DNA of 64,000 bases from Arcanobacterium_A hippocoleae_A (GTDB lineage: Bacteria; Actinomycetota; Actinomycetes; Actinomycetales; Actinomycetaceae), in NCBI GenBank assembly GCA_040360365.1, contig CP136412.1; one strand, written 5' to 3'. Below are positions 17,564 through 29,060 of this stretch, one piece after another. Every line of letters starts with the position of its first letter. The stretch's first letter is position 1. The translations under genes and the position numbers were made by a program. Below the pieces are notes generated by a model. That model did no database searches and was not told the origin of the DNA. It saw only the letters and a list, made by a program, of their open reading frames with translations.

Positions 17564-18597
17564 ATGGTGAATAATTATTCTTTGCATTTGGCAGCACTCG
17601 CAGTGGCGGCAATAGACGGATTACATGTGGTTGGCACACAGGCACCGATTGGGCGCACCCCAGATTTTTCTTTTACAGGTGTGCTTGACTCCGACGGGAA
17701 TAGTTGGGTTGTAAAGTTTCCGCGTACCGTATCTGCCGGCACTGTGTTGGAAGCAGAAGCTGGAATTGCTGATTCTTTGCTGCAGGAGCTGCGGCAAGGA
17801 AATTTACCATTTGATGTTCTTCGTCCAGCTGGATTTGCAAAGGTGAAAGTCGGGCGGGCGATGGTTTACCGAACACCGATTGGAAAAGAAAAAGTTTTGC
17901 AGCTTTGGATTCTGCTTATGCACATGAGTTGGGGCGGACACTTGCCGCAATTCATTCGCTTTCCGCAGACGTGATTGAACGTGCCGGAATGCCGGTTTAT
18001 TCTGCAGACATATGCCGTCAACGGTTACTTGCGGAGCTTTCTGACGCTGATGCGCAAGCCGAAATCCCTGCAGTTCTTTGCCACCGTTGGCGTGATATGC
18101 TCGAAAACCAGCGGCTTTGGAATTTTACTCCGTGTGTGGTGCATGGCGATTTTGCTGATGAGAATGTGCTTTGGTCTGAACATACAGTTTCTTGTGTTGT
18201 TGGTTTTGGGGAGGCGCATGTGGGAGATCCGGCAGCCGATTTCAGTTTGCTGATTACAGATTTGAGCGACGAGAATTTTGCTGCTGTTCTTGAGTCTTAT
18301 CAAAACGCAATTGGTGCTGATGTTTCCGAAGATTTCATTGAACGTGTTACTTTGCTGAGTGAGTTTTCCTTACTGCGATGGTTAATGCATGGAATCCGTC
18401 ATGGAAATACGGAAGTGATTGATCAAGCCGAAGATATGCTGAGAACTTTAGCTTTTGATATTGAGCTTGATCCGGAACTTGTTCCCGGACCGGGCTGGGA
18501 GGTCGATTTAGAAAATTCTGCGTTTTCCGCTGAGCCGGCTGCTGAAATCAATTTCCGCGAAAGCGCGAAAGATATTTCATCGGAAGAGCAGGTCTAG
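17564..18597 (+). CDS. Aminoglycoside/macrolide-phosphotransferase-like kinase, one frame break
   Basis: A protein-kinase-like fold of the APH family. It has a Lys in WVVKFPR (about residue 44), a catalytic loop VVHGDFADENVLW with H-G-D and Asn (about 193), and VGDPAADFS downstream. Where the family normally has an Asp before the W/F-x-E/D-A motif (VIDWxEA), this protein reads VVGFGEA, so the second metal-binding Asp appears to be Gly; a single base (GGT for GAT) separates the two. One T is missing at 17895-17898; the corrected length is 344 residues. It converges on adnB across a strong terminator. Genes of this family often neighbour adnAB in actinobacteria; the substrate is unknown. Confidence 0.8.
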
Positions 18598-18609
18598 CCA
18601 GGCGGCACA

Positions 18610-18652
18610 AGCCGGATAGTACTGTCCGGAGGGGGGCAGTACTATCCGGGCT
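18610..18652. terminator. Strong bidirectional hairpin terminator
   Basis: AGCCGGATAGTACTG pairs with CAGTACTATCCGGGCT, about 15 pairs with one bulge and a G-rich loop, followed on the plus strand by a T-rich tract from 18661. It separates the convergent phosphotransferase gene and adnB. Confidence 0.85.
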
Positions 18653-18664
18653 GTGCAGTATTTT

Positions 18665-21600
18665 TTATTTTTGTTTATGATGGGAAATTCCTGCATCTAT
18701 TTTGCGTCGAATATGTTCTTCCATTAGTTCAAAGCTGAGCGGTTCGATGTGCAGTTCGCGTTTTTCCGGATTTTTTCTCCAAGATAGTAGAAGCACGCGT
18801 CAATGCATTCAATCGGAGTTCCGGTAGAATGCGCCCACGCATGCCGATATAACGCAAGCTGGAACCGTCTGGATTCAATATCGGTATCAGTTGGGCGCCG
18901 GCTGGTCTTCCAATCGACGATTGTGATTGGGCGGGCGCCAGTAATTTTTGCAGTATCGAAAACGGCATCAACAACGCAGCGCACTGGTTTATCAGCAATC
19001 GTCAGTTCGAGGCTTTGTTCAATTGCTATTGGTTTGAGCGCAGCGAATCTTGACTCTTCAAAACGCTGATAGAGCTGTTTCACCTGTGCATCGTTTTGCA
19101 TTAATCCGGCATCGATTTTCATCTCTTCCGAATCTGTTATTTCGTCGATATTGAAATGCTGCGGATATTCAAAAAAGTTTGCGATTTGCGCATGAACTAT
19201 TGTGCCGCGGCGTGCTGCTGCAAGCGGCCGGACTGGAATCGGACGCATTTGGTTCCGTAAATATTGCTCCGGATTTTTCATTAGCGCAACGATTCCAGAT
19301 GCAGTGAAATATGTAATTTCATTTTTTGCTCGGTATTTTCCAATGCTGTTTTTTGGAGCAATGCGAGATTTTCGCGAACTTCTGTAAGAATTTGTTCACT
19401 GTGTTTATCTGAAATTTGAAAATCACCCATGTCCGGTTCCGCTAATGTGCGGTCTAAGTCACGCGGCCAATATTGACTGGTATTTACCTGCTCTGCTTCT
19501 GTCTGTGAATTTTGAAACTGTTCTGCCCATCTTTTGAACTTGGTTTCGTCGGTCAGCAGCGGGTCATTGTCAGGATCTGGCACACAATACTTTACTTTTT
19601 GGGTATCAGTTGTGTTTTTATCTTTTTTGGGCGGAAGCAGTTCAGCCAGGAAAGTACTCAATTGCAGCGGCGCCCATCTCCGGCCTTTATTTCCGGCAGC
19701 ATTCTTCTCGAGGAGCTGTTTTGCCCGTTTCACGCTTGCACAATCATAAGATCCAAGAATCAGTGAATACTTTGGTCGGGTGAATGCCACATAAGCAAGC
19801 CGGCGTTGTTCGTCGCTGTAATATTTGACGAGCTTCCGGTTGAGATAGTCATAGTATCGGCATCCTGCTTCACCTTTGCATAATTTCAAATCGTCGCTTT
19901 GAAATTCAATATCTTGGATGGAAATAAACGGGATGTGTTCAGCATCAGCTCGCAGCGTGTCAGGAAGTTTGCTGTTATTTTTGTGCCATGGCTGCAAACC
20001 GCGGCTTGTTTTATCATCAAACTTGTTTTCCACCATTTCCGGAATTGCCACCACATCCCATTGCAAACCTTTTGCTGCATGTACTGTCAAGATGGTGACC
20101 TTACCCGGGATCTCCGCTTTTTCGTCGAGTATTTCGACAAGTGCCAAATCATCGCCGGGATTTTCTTGCCCGACACGTTCGCGAGCTTCGACTTCATCAA
20201 TCCATTTTAGAAATCCATTTAGGTCTTTTCCGCGTCCGGCTGCAGAGTATTCCACACTCATTTGCGTAAATAAGTTCAACGCTCCAAGCACTTTTGCCTG
20301 TCCCGTCGGGCGTGAGGCAATTAGTACCGGCAGCTGTAAAAATGCTGCGGCTTTCCGAATTAATACCGGCAGCGGCAAATATGTATTATTTCGAAGCTGG
20401 AGAACCGCCTCAGCGATATATTCAATTCGGCGGATACTTTCCGCACTCAGACTTTGCTCTGCCGCGGCGCGTATTTTGTGTGCGGCAGTTAGTTCTCCGG
20501 CTGCCTCCTGCTCAGATTGGAGCTGTATGCCATCAGGATTTTGCGTTTGCACAAATAACTCAAGTACCTGCAGCAAATTCACCTGCACTGGAAAATCTGA
20601 TTCGTTTTTATCGCGATCCGCACGCGCAATCTGCTTGCGCAGACTAGCAAAAGCATGGATATCCGCACTGCCAAGCGCGAAATAGTTGAAAAGGTATACG
20701 AGACAGTCATTACGGGTGGTGCTTACGCTAAGCTGAAGGAGCGAACGCAGCGCGCGAATTTCCGGCATTGTAATTACCGGGGTTCCCCAACTATTTCATA
20801 TTCTAAATTTTGTGTTTTGAGTGCTTTCCCAATTTCTTCCGCAATCGAATGAGTGCGGATAAGAACCGCTCCTGTCGGTGCTTTCACTGTTTTGCCTGCT
20901 GCAGCGGAGTGTGAAAGTTCTGCAAAATCAGCAGCAATCTGAGCTGCCATGGCTGTATATGAATCTTGGCGCAGATGGCGGTGCACATGTATTACCTTAC
21001 CCAACTGAGCATCTGTTCTCGGACGGAGGACTGGCAGTTTTAATCCGCTCTTCCCTGTTTGGATAATTGGTTCATCAATCCATGGACGTCCAGATTCTCC
21101 AAGATCTGCGAATTTTTCATAAAGCTCGGTCAGATTTATTTCTTGTTTAAACCCGTGAGTGATTTTGTTGGCAGCATTCAATACGGAAATCGGGTTTCGG
21201 AAAGATGTGTACAGTGTGAGTTGGTCTTGTACAGCTACTTCAAAGAAGTCAATAAAATCAGCGAGTGCGTTTGCGCTGGCTCCCCGCCAGCCGTAAATTG
21301 CCTGATTTGGATCACCCACTGCGCATACAGAATCGACTCCTTTAAATGCTTGTGCAAGGAATCGAGCTTGATTCACAGAGGTGTCTTGGTATTCGTCCAG
21401 AAGTACAAGTTTATATTGTTCGCGTAATTTCTTTCCCACCGCTGGAACTGTCTGGAGAATCTTTGTTGCCCACGAGATTTGGTCAGCAAATTCAATTAAG
21501 CTGTTTTCTTTTTTATAGGCAAAATATGCTTCAACATACGGCAGTATTGCAAGGCGGAATTCCATAGTCGGGAGTCCGTCTTTTAAGACCTGAAAACCTT

Positions 21601-22470
21601 TGCTTGCTTCGGTCCCGCGGAATGGCTTCGTGTTAAGAGCTCCTGCCGCATTAAGTTCTTTTACCACATCAATTTCATGTTGTAAATAAACTTTTAAATC
21701 TGCGGCTGCCACATCATTATCGATAATTGCAGCTGCAAGTTTCAGTGCAGATTCCACAGTTACATCAATGCTGCTTTCACGTAAGATTTCAGCATTTTCA
21801 AGGGGAATATCTGCATTTATCACAATATCATTCATAATTTGCCAACGTTCTGCGTCGGTAATGAGCCGCGCGCGCGGATCTTCACCGATTAGCATGGCGT
21901 AGGAGGACGCAAGTTCAGCCGCAAAGGAGTTGTAAGTGCTAATCGTTGGACGAATCAAATCTGTGTGAAATGCGTTTGCCTGAATATTGAGCTGATTTAT
22001 GGAATCTGTTTCTGCTGTTTCAGTAATGTTCTCGGAAGCTGAGTTCGCTTTTAAATTCAGCTCGCCTTGTATTTCCTCCGAACGAGAGGCTTCCGTTTTT
22101 TCTGCACACCAGTATCTTTTCCCGCAACGATGCCCGTTACTGTGCTATTGCGCCGCGAAAGAGGTGATTTCTGAGCTGAAAGCTGCGCAGAAAGTTCACG
22201 CTTCGCGTTTTCAATTTCTTTATATGCGCTCTGTGCCAGTTCACCAGCAGCTTTATGTGTGAAAGTAAGACCGAGTACCTGATCCGGGCGTACTTGCCCG
22301 GAGACTATCTTCCAAGCAATCCGCTGACTCATTGTCGTAGTCTTGCCGGAACCTGCACCTGCGATTACGAGCATTGCCGGAGCATTTGAAGTAATTACCG
22401 CTGCTTGCTCGTCAGTGGGACGAAATTCGAGCGTGCCTGCAAAATCCTCGTAAGTGATTGCATTATTCAT
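18665..22470 (-). CDS. adnB: AdnB-type UvrD-like helicase-nuclease, four frame breaks
   Basis: Second subunit of the actinobacterial AdnAB end-resection motor. The SF1A helicase motifs run in order: AGAGSGKTT (about residue 36), LTFTHKAAGEL, LVLLDEYQDTS, VGDPNQAIYGWRGA, YTSFRN, LTVHAAKGLQWDVVAIPE and RRLAYVAFTRPK. A C-terminal RecB-like nuclease domain follows (RRGTIVHAQ, then VVDAVFD, then IVDWKTSR). Single bases are missing at 22096-22101, 20785-20788, 19322-19327 and 18771-18776; the corrected length is about 1269 residues, ending KAGISHHKQK-like at 18665. It overlaps adnA by four bases (ATGA). Confidence 0.88.
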
Positions 22471-25400
22471 GAAAACACCCGCTTTCCTTCATATCCCGGG
22501 CAGAGTGTTTTAAAAGCGCACCTGTTTGCACAGAGCTTACTTTCTGCCTGTGCCAAGAATTGCGGCCCCTTTATATCACTTGCGACCTGCATTAAGTCTG
22601 TTTCAACTTCTTGTAACTGTTCTGCAGAAAGTTTTTCCTGTCGGTAAAACGCTCTTTTCAACGGTTTTCGTAAGAAAAATAAACTTGCTCCAGAGCTGCG
22701 TGTAATCTTATCCCCGCTATCTGCAGATTCTAAACATCCCTGATCAATCAGCCATTGATATATGCGCAGCTGCGGATTCACTCGTACTTCAGAGGAGGTT
22801 GGGTAAGATTTACTTGTCTTAAAATCAACAACAGCAGCTTCTTGCGGATTATCCGGATTAGCTTCAAGGCGGTCAATCCGCGCATGCACATCAAACTCCG
22901 CACCAATATATTTCGCAGAAAGCTCGGTGTATTTATGTAAACCAGCTGTCTGCTGCGCGTAGTGGTCGTAATTTTGAATCATTTCAAGCAATTCAGTGCG
23001 GATGTCTGCAAAATCAGCTTCTTCCAAAGCCGGGAAATAGTTTTGCCAAAGCGAATCAAGCGAAGTAATCATTTCCGTAACTCCGCCGTCCGGATGCAGC
23101 TCAAAAATCTTGTGAAGCAATGAACCAATTTCAAGAGAAAGCGACGTTCCGTCGTCAGCACGCGCACCGATTTGATTATAAAAAGCCGAAAGCGGGCATT
23201 CAAGATACCGTTCTGCACTTGAAGGGCTAACTGTAGGTTTACCTGGGATTTCCGCATCAATAGAAATTGGAAGTTCATCAACCCAAGTATCTAAATGCCT
23301 GCTTCCCTGCTGTTCACTGCGGGATTTCAGTAACGCAGCAATCATATTTTTTGCTTGTAACCGCATTGAATCAGATCCGTAACGGGCAACTATACGGAGC
23401 TTACCCAGCTCATTTTGATAGTTAATCACTTTTATTTCACTTGTGCAATGAAGCAGCGGCACTCGGAACGGCTTGGGTGTATTTCCAACTTTCTGTTTTG
23501 CTGCGGCAGCTGATTCATCCATTTTGTTTTCCGCTGCAGCAGGCATCTCTTTTGGCACTTCAGCAGCTACCAATTTCAAGAATGCAGATGCGTTCGCAGC
23601 ATCGGATTCGACTGCGCATAGATAAAGCCGATTCGCAGCTCGGGTGACTGCAACCAGAAACATTCGCAGTTCGTCATCAATTACTTCGCTAAGTAAAGCA
23701 CGCGGCGGTAAATTTTCACCAGCCACCAGAGAATGAATCACCATTGAGCTGAGCTGCGGAACTTGTGTGAGCGGGTTGCGCAGCTGAGTATTCGGCCAGC
23801 TTCCATCGTTAATATTAACAACTGCTGCATATTTCCAGTTCTGCCCCATTGCAGATGCGGCAGTAATCAATGCGACCTGATTTATATTGTTTCCGGACTT
23901 CGCAATCGAATCCTCAGGCAAATCCTGTACTTCAAGCAAGGAAAGCAGACGCTGCAACGAAACTGCTCCGTTTTCACGTTCAGCCGCCCGCTGCGCGAAA
24001 CGGAATAGCTGCATTACCGAGTCGAGGTTTTCATCTGCAAGTGTTCCAAGCTCTCCGCCGTTAAGCGCTTGCTCCTGCAAATCTTGCGCAATCTGTAAAG
24101 TATCCCAGATTTGCCACAGTGCTTCCTGCACATTTATCTGTTCTGATTCTGCTTTTTTAATTGCGGAAGCTGCAGCCGCAATCTTTACCAGTTCGGGTAT
24201 CTTTGCATAAATTTCAGCATCAGGATTTTTCGTCAGCGATTCCAGCAATTCGCTTCCGCTGCGAGTGCCTGCGGCAAGTAACTCCCATCCGTGCAGTTCG
24301 CGGGTAATTCTCCGAATTACAGCGGGCGGATACCCAAATAACCGCCCACCGAGAATCTCGCTGACATTCGCAGCAAGCTGCGCAGATTTGAATCCAATAA
24401 CCGATGCAATTAAGGAAAGAATTTCGTGTACAAGCGGTGCTTCACGCAGCGGAAGCGTGGATACTGCCGGTTCCACGGAAATTTGAAATTCTTCGAAAAG
24501 ACGGCGCAACCGCAGATGTTCAGATGCCGAGCGCGTAATCACTGCCATTTCCCCGTAACCGATTCCCTGCTCAAGATGCAACCGCTTGAATTCATTCGCG
24601 ATAAAAGCAATCTGCGCACGCTCATTGACGAAAGTCCGTGCCAACACATTAGAATCGTTTTGTTCCGGATCGGCATCTTTCCGAAGTCTGCACACAACAT
24701 TGCGATGCGAACCGCCGCCGGCTGTGTGGATTGCCTGCTGAATTTGAGCTGCAATAAGCGCAATATCACCGCAAGTCCGGTAGCTTATCTGCAAATTCAA
24801 GCGCACTGCGCCAAGACCTTTCGCTGCGCGTGAGCGAGTCAGCAGCATCGGCAGATACGCCACACCGCCGCGGTATCCTTCCACAGCCGAGTCTGGATCA
24901 CCAAAAGTAACAATCTTTGCCCCGCTCGCTTGGAGCTGACGCAGTAACTCCAGTAATGATAACGGCGCATTTTGCACATCATCGACGAGTATTAAATCCC
25001 ACCGCGGAATCTGCAATGAATTCAAAAAGTGCGAATCTTTTTCCTGATCCGCACGCCAAAGCTGAATATCGCGTGCAGCAAGTGCAGCGAGCCGTGCATG
25101 ATCCACCTGATCTGCATGCGCATGTTCAATACCAGCGGAAGAAGCAAGCATCTTCTCATAAGTTTCCATTAGCTGTGCACCCAGCTCCCAAACAGGGATT
25201 CGGTGCTGCCGCGAAAGAGCCGTCAAATCTGCTGGTGAAAGCTGCAGCTCTGCCGCGCGAGTAATCAAATCACGAAAATCTGCACGAAACGCAGGAAGAT
25301 TAACCGTTTCCGGTGAAAGATTTGGAATCTGCGCAAGCGACAAATCAAGTTTCGAAGGTAAATTACTAAGCGCAATCTCAAAAGCTTCTTTCAAAATCGC

Positions 25401-25745
25401 ATCCTGATCCGGACCGGTGATTAATTCCGGAGGACGCCGGCCAGAGAGCTGTGCATACCGCGCCACAATTTCGAAAGCAAATGCACTGATTGAACGCACT
25501 TGAACTCCCTTATTTAAACCGCCCAGCTCAAGCGAAAGCTGATTCCGTGTCGCGGAAGCGCTGCGCCGACTCGTAGTGAGCACGGCGATTTGTGCAGCAG
25601 GATTGAGTGAAAGTGCATTTTTCACTATTGCACGCAGCGTAAAACTTTTACCTGTACCGGGAGCGCCGAACACACTTATTGCGTCGTGCTGAGCTAATGC
25701 TCTGAGCACAGAATTCTGCGATTCATCAAGAGGAAACTCTGCCAT
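22467..25745 (-). CDS. adnA: AdnA-type helicase-nuclease
   Basis: An intact 1092-residue protein. Walker A FGAPGTGKSFTLR is at about residue 31, the degenerate DExQ box is LVDDVQNAP, and the C-terminal PD-(D/E)XK nuclease has GSLLHKIFELHP, DVHARIDRLE and AVVDFKTSK. Four Cys (one in RYLECPLSAF, three in LCANRCAFKTLC, about 1072-1082) match the iron-sulfur staple of AddB/Cas4-like nucleases. With AdnB it resects double-strand breaks in actinobacteria. It is remarkable in this window for carrying no frame break over 3.3 kb. Confidence 0.9.
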   Translation of the reverse strand: MAEFPLDESQNSVLRALAQHDAISVFGAPGTGKSFTLRAIVKNALSLNPAAQIAVLTTSRRSASATRNQLSLELGGLNKGVQVRSISAFAFEIVARYAQLSGRRPPELITGPDQDAILKEAFEIALSNLPSKLDLSLAQIPNLSPETVNLPAFRADFRDLITRAAELQLSPADLTALSRQHRIPVWELGAQLMETYEKMLASSAGIEHAHADQVDHARLAALAARDIQLWRADQEKDSHFLNSLQIPRWDLILVDDVQNAPLSLLELLRQLQASGAKIVTFGDPDSAVEGYRGGVAYLPMLLTRSRAAKGLGAVRLNLQISYRTCGDIALIAAQIQQAIHTAGGGSHRNVVCRLRKDADPEQNDSNVLARTFVNERAQIAFIANEFKRLHLEQGIGYGEMAVITRSASEHLRLRRLFEEFQISVEPAVSTLPLREAPLVHEILSLIASVIGFKSAQLAANVSEILGGRLFGYPPAVIRRITRELHGWELLAAGTRSGSELLESLTKNPDAEIYAKIPELVKIAAAASAIKKAESEQINVQEALWQIWDTLQIAQDLQEQALNGGELGTLADENLDSVMQLFRFAQRAAERENGAVSLQRLLSLLEVQDLPEDSIAKSGNNINQVALITAASAMGQNWKYAAVVNINDGSWPNTQLRNPLTQVPQLSSMVIHSLVAGENLPPRALLSEVIDDELRMFLVAVTRAANRLYLCAVESDAANASAFLKLVAAEVPKEMPAAAENKMDESAAAAKQKVGNTPKPFRVPLLHCTSEIKVINYQNELGKLRIVARYGSDSMRLQAKNMIAALLKSRSEQQGSRHLDTWVDELPISIDAEIPGKPTVSPSSAERYLECPLSAFYNQIGARADDGTSLSLEIGSLLHKIFELHPDGGVTEMITSLDSLWQNYFPALEEADFADIRTELLEMIQNYDHYAQQTAGLHKYTELSAKYIGAEFDVHARIDRLEANPDNPQEAAVVDFKTSKSYPTSSEVRVNPQLRIYQWLIDQGCLESADSGDKITRSSGASLFFLRKPLKRAFYRQEKLSAEQLQEVETDLMQVASDIKGPQFLAQAESKLCANRCAFKTLCPGYEGKRVFS

Positions 25746-26244
25746 CTAATCCCTTTCGCATACACCGGACATCACCAGCGATACTTAATAAATATCACCC
25801 GAACACGTAAAAATAATCCCATGCAATGCAGAAAGGAAAGAAGTAATCCGTGTTTCTTTTCTTCAACTATAAAACATCCCTTCCCGAAAATTTTCCTGCT
25901 TTTTCAATTTCGGCAGCAAAACCGCAGGTAAAATACACAAAATCACTTCCGAAAAACACAAGTGACTCTTGATAAAAGTAAATTCTGCGCATTTATTCAT
26001 TATCCGCCGGACTCACAAATTTCATTCACCTAGAAGCGATATCTGACGCAAAAAGAATCTATCGCATTGCTACCAGGTATAATAGCAGCGAATGATTAAT
26101 AACCCCGCACGTTTCAGCACAGATGAGAAGCATCTGCAGAAAACACATCTGGAAAGAAAGGGAACGTGCTTGGAGTACTCACCGCGCTTCTGTCTGTTCT
26201 CACAGCAAGTACAAAAGACGATTGCGCGAAGTGAGAGGAGAATA
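25746..26244. other. Intergenic region with a probable promoter for DUF3107
   Basis: AT-rich spacer upstream of divergent genes adnA and DUF3107. A good -10 element, TATAAT (extended AGGTATAAT), lies at 26078-26083; no strong -35 is visible. A frame extending the DUF3107 gene upstream to 26092 exists, but the family starts at the ATG at 26245. Confidence 0.5.
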
Positions 26245-26469
26245 ATGGAACTAACTATTGGAATTCGCGACGGCGCGGCGCCGCTGACAATTGAAGTAGA
26301 CATCACCAAGGAAGCGCTGAAATCACAAATCGTTGCTGCGCTCACATCAGGCACCGTACTTGAGCTTACTGGATCCGATGGTGCTTCAATAATAATTCCA
26401 GCCCGATCGCTGGGATATATCCGCCTAACACAAGAAGAACAACGCCGCGTAGGCTTTGGATTCATCTAA
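26245..26469 (+). CDS. DUF3107 family protein
   Basis: A 74-residue protein recognisable as the small actinobacterial family DUF3107: MELTIGIRDGAAPLTIEVD at the N-terminus, an acidic beta strand, then IIIPARSLGYIRL and RRVGFGF at the end. A GAGAGGAG site lies just upstream of the ATG. The family is widespread in actinobacteria, often near adnAB and a DEAD-box helicase as here. Its function is not established. The intact frame and conserved position suggest a housekeeping role. Confidence 0.85.
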   Translation: MELTIGIRDGAAPLTIEVDITKEALKSQIVAALTSGTVLELTGSDGASIIIPARSLGYIRLTQEEQRRVGFGFI

Positions 26470-26767
26470 AATCATCCAGAATTTTCGGAAGACAAAAAGC
26501 GATTTTCTTTTCCGGAAGCACAAATTCCGTAAACTCTAAACCGCCCGAAAATTTTAACCTGCGTGTTTCGGATACCGTCGGATTCATTAATCACGGCAGT
26601 ATCCGAAATTCTGCGGATTATCCGCATTAACGATACTTTTCCGCATACCACCAGTATCGCTGCTATTGGAAAATCGAAGCGATTAACTTTCCCAGGAGAA
26701 GTTTCCCGACTCCTGCCAGAATCACATCTGCCGCGTTGAAAATAAAGAAAATTAAAAAGAGAGACTA

Positions 26768-28346
26768 ATGACAAACATATCTGGAATTGTAAATTCCGCC
26801 CAGGCTGAGGCACCGAAAACAAAACATCCGAAAACCGATGCTGCCAGCTCTGTTAACGAACCGAATCTGATGGAAAAAAGCTTTTCCGAATTTGGTCTCT
26901 CCGCAGAAATCGTGAATGCACTTACCGAAAAAGGAATCACGCACCCTTTCCCAATCCAAGCTCTGACTTTGCCGATTGCGCTGAAACATTCCGACATTAT
27001 CGGTCAGGCAAAAACAGGCACCGGCAAAACTCTCGGTTTCGGTCTGCCGATGCTCGAAAATATTATTGGTCCGCAAGATGCTGAATACGCTGAACTGGAA
27101 AACCCGGGCGCACCGCAAGGACTTATTATTCTGCCAACCCGCGAACTTGCAAAACAGGTAGCGGGAGATTTACGGGATGCAGCAAAATATCTTTCAATAC
27201 GTATCGCGGAAGTTTATGGCGGTGTCGCTTACGAACCGCAGCGGGAGGAACTTCAGCGCGGCGCAGAAATCGTCGTTGGTACGCCGGGCCGAATCATTGA
27301 TTTAAAAAACATCATGTACTGAATCTTTCAAGTATCAAAATAGTGGTGCTCGATGAAGCCGATGAGATGCTTGATCTTGGTTTTCTCGAAGATGTAGAAA
27401 CAATCCTGGCCGCAACTCCAGCTAATCGGCATACAATGCTTTTTCTGCCACCATACCGGGAGCTGTAATTGCGATGGCACGCCGGTACATGAACCATCCC
27501 ACTCATATTCGCGCACAAGAACCGAACGATTCTTCCTCCACTGTAAAAACAGTCAAGCAGGTTGTTTATCGATGCCATGAAATGAATAAAGCAGAGGTGA
27601 TTTCACGGATTCTGCAAGCGCGTAATCGCGGTCTTGCAATCATCTTCACCAAGACGAAACGCCAGGCCGGTCAGCTTGCAGATGAGTTAGCAACCCGCGG
27701 ATTTGCGGCAGGAGCACTTCATGGAAACCTCGGTCAAGGTGCGCGCGAACGTGCATTAAGAGCATTCCGCAAAAGCAAAATTGATGTGCTTGTCGCAACG
27801 GATGTAGCCGCCCGCGGCATTGATGTAGACAATGTGACACACGTTATAAACTATCAATGTCCGGAAGACGAAAAAATCTATTTGCACCGTATTGGCCGCA
27901 CCGGACGTGCCGGAAATAAGGGGACTGCAGTAACTTTCGTTGATTGGGAGGATACCCCGCGATGGCTGATGATAAATAAAGCTTTGAATCTCAGTTTCCC
28001 CGCTCCCGAGGAAACGTATCATACGTCGGAACATCTCTACACAGATCTCGATATTCCAAGCGGTACAACAGGGAAACTTCCCCGAGATAAACAAGTACGC
28101 GCCGGTCTTGCTGCAGAAAAAGTTGAAGATCTCGGCGAGACAGGACGCCGGACCCGCAATCGGCACCATGATCGAACCGATTCCGGACGCCGCAGCCGAA
28201 AACGAATCCGGAAGCATTTATCTTCCAACGACGGCAATTTTACAGCTGCCGGAACTGAACATAATACCGAAAATAATCACAACCGCAGCAAAGACGAAAA
28301 TCGGCAGCGCAAACCGCGCACTCGCCGTCGAATAAAAAAGGATTAG
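26768..28346 (+). CDS. DEAD-box RNA helicase, two frame breaks
   Basis: ATP-dependent RNA helicase of the RhlE/CsdA type. Its motifs in order are FPIQALTLP (Q motif), AKTGTGKT (I), PTRELAKQ (Ia), GTPGRIID (Ib), VLDEADEML (II), FSATIP (III), AIIFTKTKRQ (IV), VLVATDVAARGIDV (V) and HRIGRTGRAG (VI). The C-terminal tail after about residue 430 is Arg/Lys/Asn-rich, consistent with RNA binding. One base is missing at 27304-27309 and one at 27440-27444; the corrected length is 526 residues. It lies about 300 bp downstream of DUF3107, a common actinobacterial neighbour. Confidence 0.92.
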
Positions 28347-28387
28347 TCCGAAACTGCGAAAATCTGCAAATCAGGCTTTCGCCGCAA

Positions 28388-28434
28388 AATTTTATTTAAC
28401 CGGTAAATATTTTATTTAACCGGTTAAATAAAAT
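28388..28434. repeat. 26-bp perfect palindrome with an adjacent direct repeat
   Basis: ATTTTATTTAACC followed by its exact complement (28409-28434) forms a 26-bp perfect palindrome. The left arm plus GG also occurs just before it (28388-28403). It sits between the convergent helicase and MarC genes and may act as a bidirectional terminator, although no separate U-tract follows. Confidence 0.55.
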
Positions 28435-28442
28435 AGGAAAAA

Positions 28443-29060
28443 TCAGAGGAAGTTCTTCATAACTCCCAGTACGCCTTCAATCATCAGCTGTACTGCAATC
28501 GCTGCGAGGAGCATTCCGGAAAGTTTGGTCAACAGCATTAATCCAGAATCTCCAAGCACTTTCATAATTGGAGTGGCGAAGAACATTGACGCCCATGAAA
28601 TCGTGAGCACCGCAATCAGCCCAAGAGTTACTGTAAGCAGTTCACCGATGGATCCTTGCGATCTTTCAACAAGCAGCATAAACGCAACAATGCCGCCTGG
28701 TCCGGCAATTAATGGGGTGCCAAGCGGAACTACAGCCGCGTTGATTGCTCCGGTTTCATCACCAGGATTTGATTCTTCGCCAGTAAGCAGCTGCAAAGAA
28801 ATAATTAAAAGCAGCAAACCGCCTGAAATCTGCAGTGCTTGTGTGCTGATTCCCATTGCGTTAAACATTTGGGCGCCGAAAAAACCAAAAATCAGCAGTA
28901 TTGTCAGTGCAATCAGGTTTGAGAGTAACGCGGTCCGACGGCGCTGCTTTTCCGAGGTTCTCGCGGTAAGCGCCATAAAAATTGGTAAATTTCCGGGCGG
29001 ATCTACGATAACTACTAATGTTGTCAACGCCGATCCAAAAAGCGCCAAATCAAATCCCAT
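28443..29060 (-). CDS. MarC-family integral membrane protein
   Basis: A 205-residue protein with six hydrophobic segments and the family signatures TTLVVIVDPPGNLPIF at the N-terminus and VPLGTPLIAGPGGI in the middle. MarC/UPF0056 proteins are inner-membrane proteins of unsettled function, once linked to multiple antibiotic resistance. The start at 29060 gives MGFDLALFGSALTT; it overlaps the stop of the PHP gene by 11 nt, so the two are probably co-transcribed. Confidence 0.9.
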   Translation of the reverse strand: MGFDLALFGSALTTLVVIVDPPGNLPIFMALTARTSEKQRRRTALLSNLIALTILLIFGFFGAQMFNAMGISTQALQISGGLLLLIISLQLLTGEESNPGDETGAINAAVVPLGTPLIAGPGGIVAFMLLVERSQGSIGELLTVTLGLIAVLTISWASMFFATPIMKVLGDSGLMLLTKLSGMLLAAIAVQLMIEGVLGVMKNFL

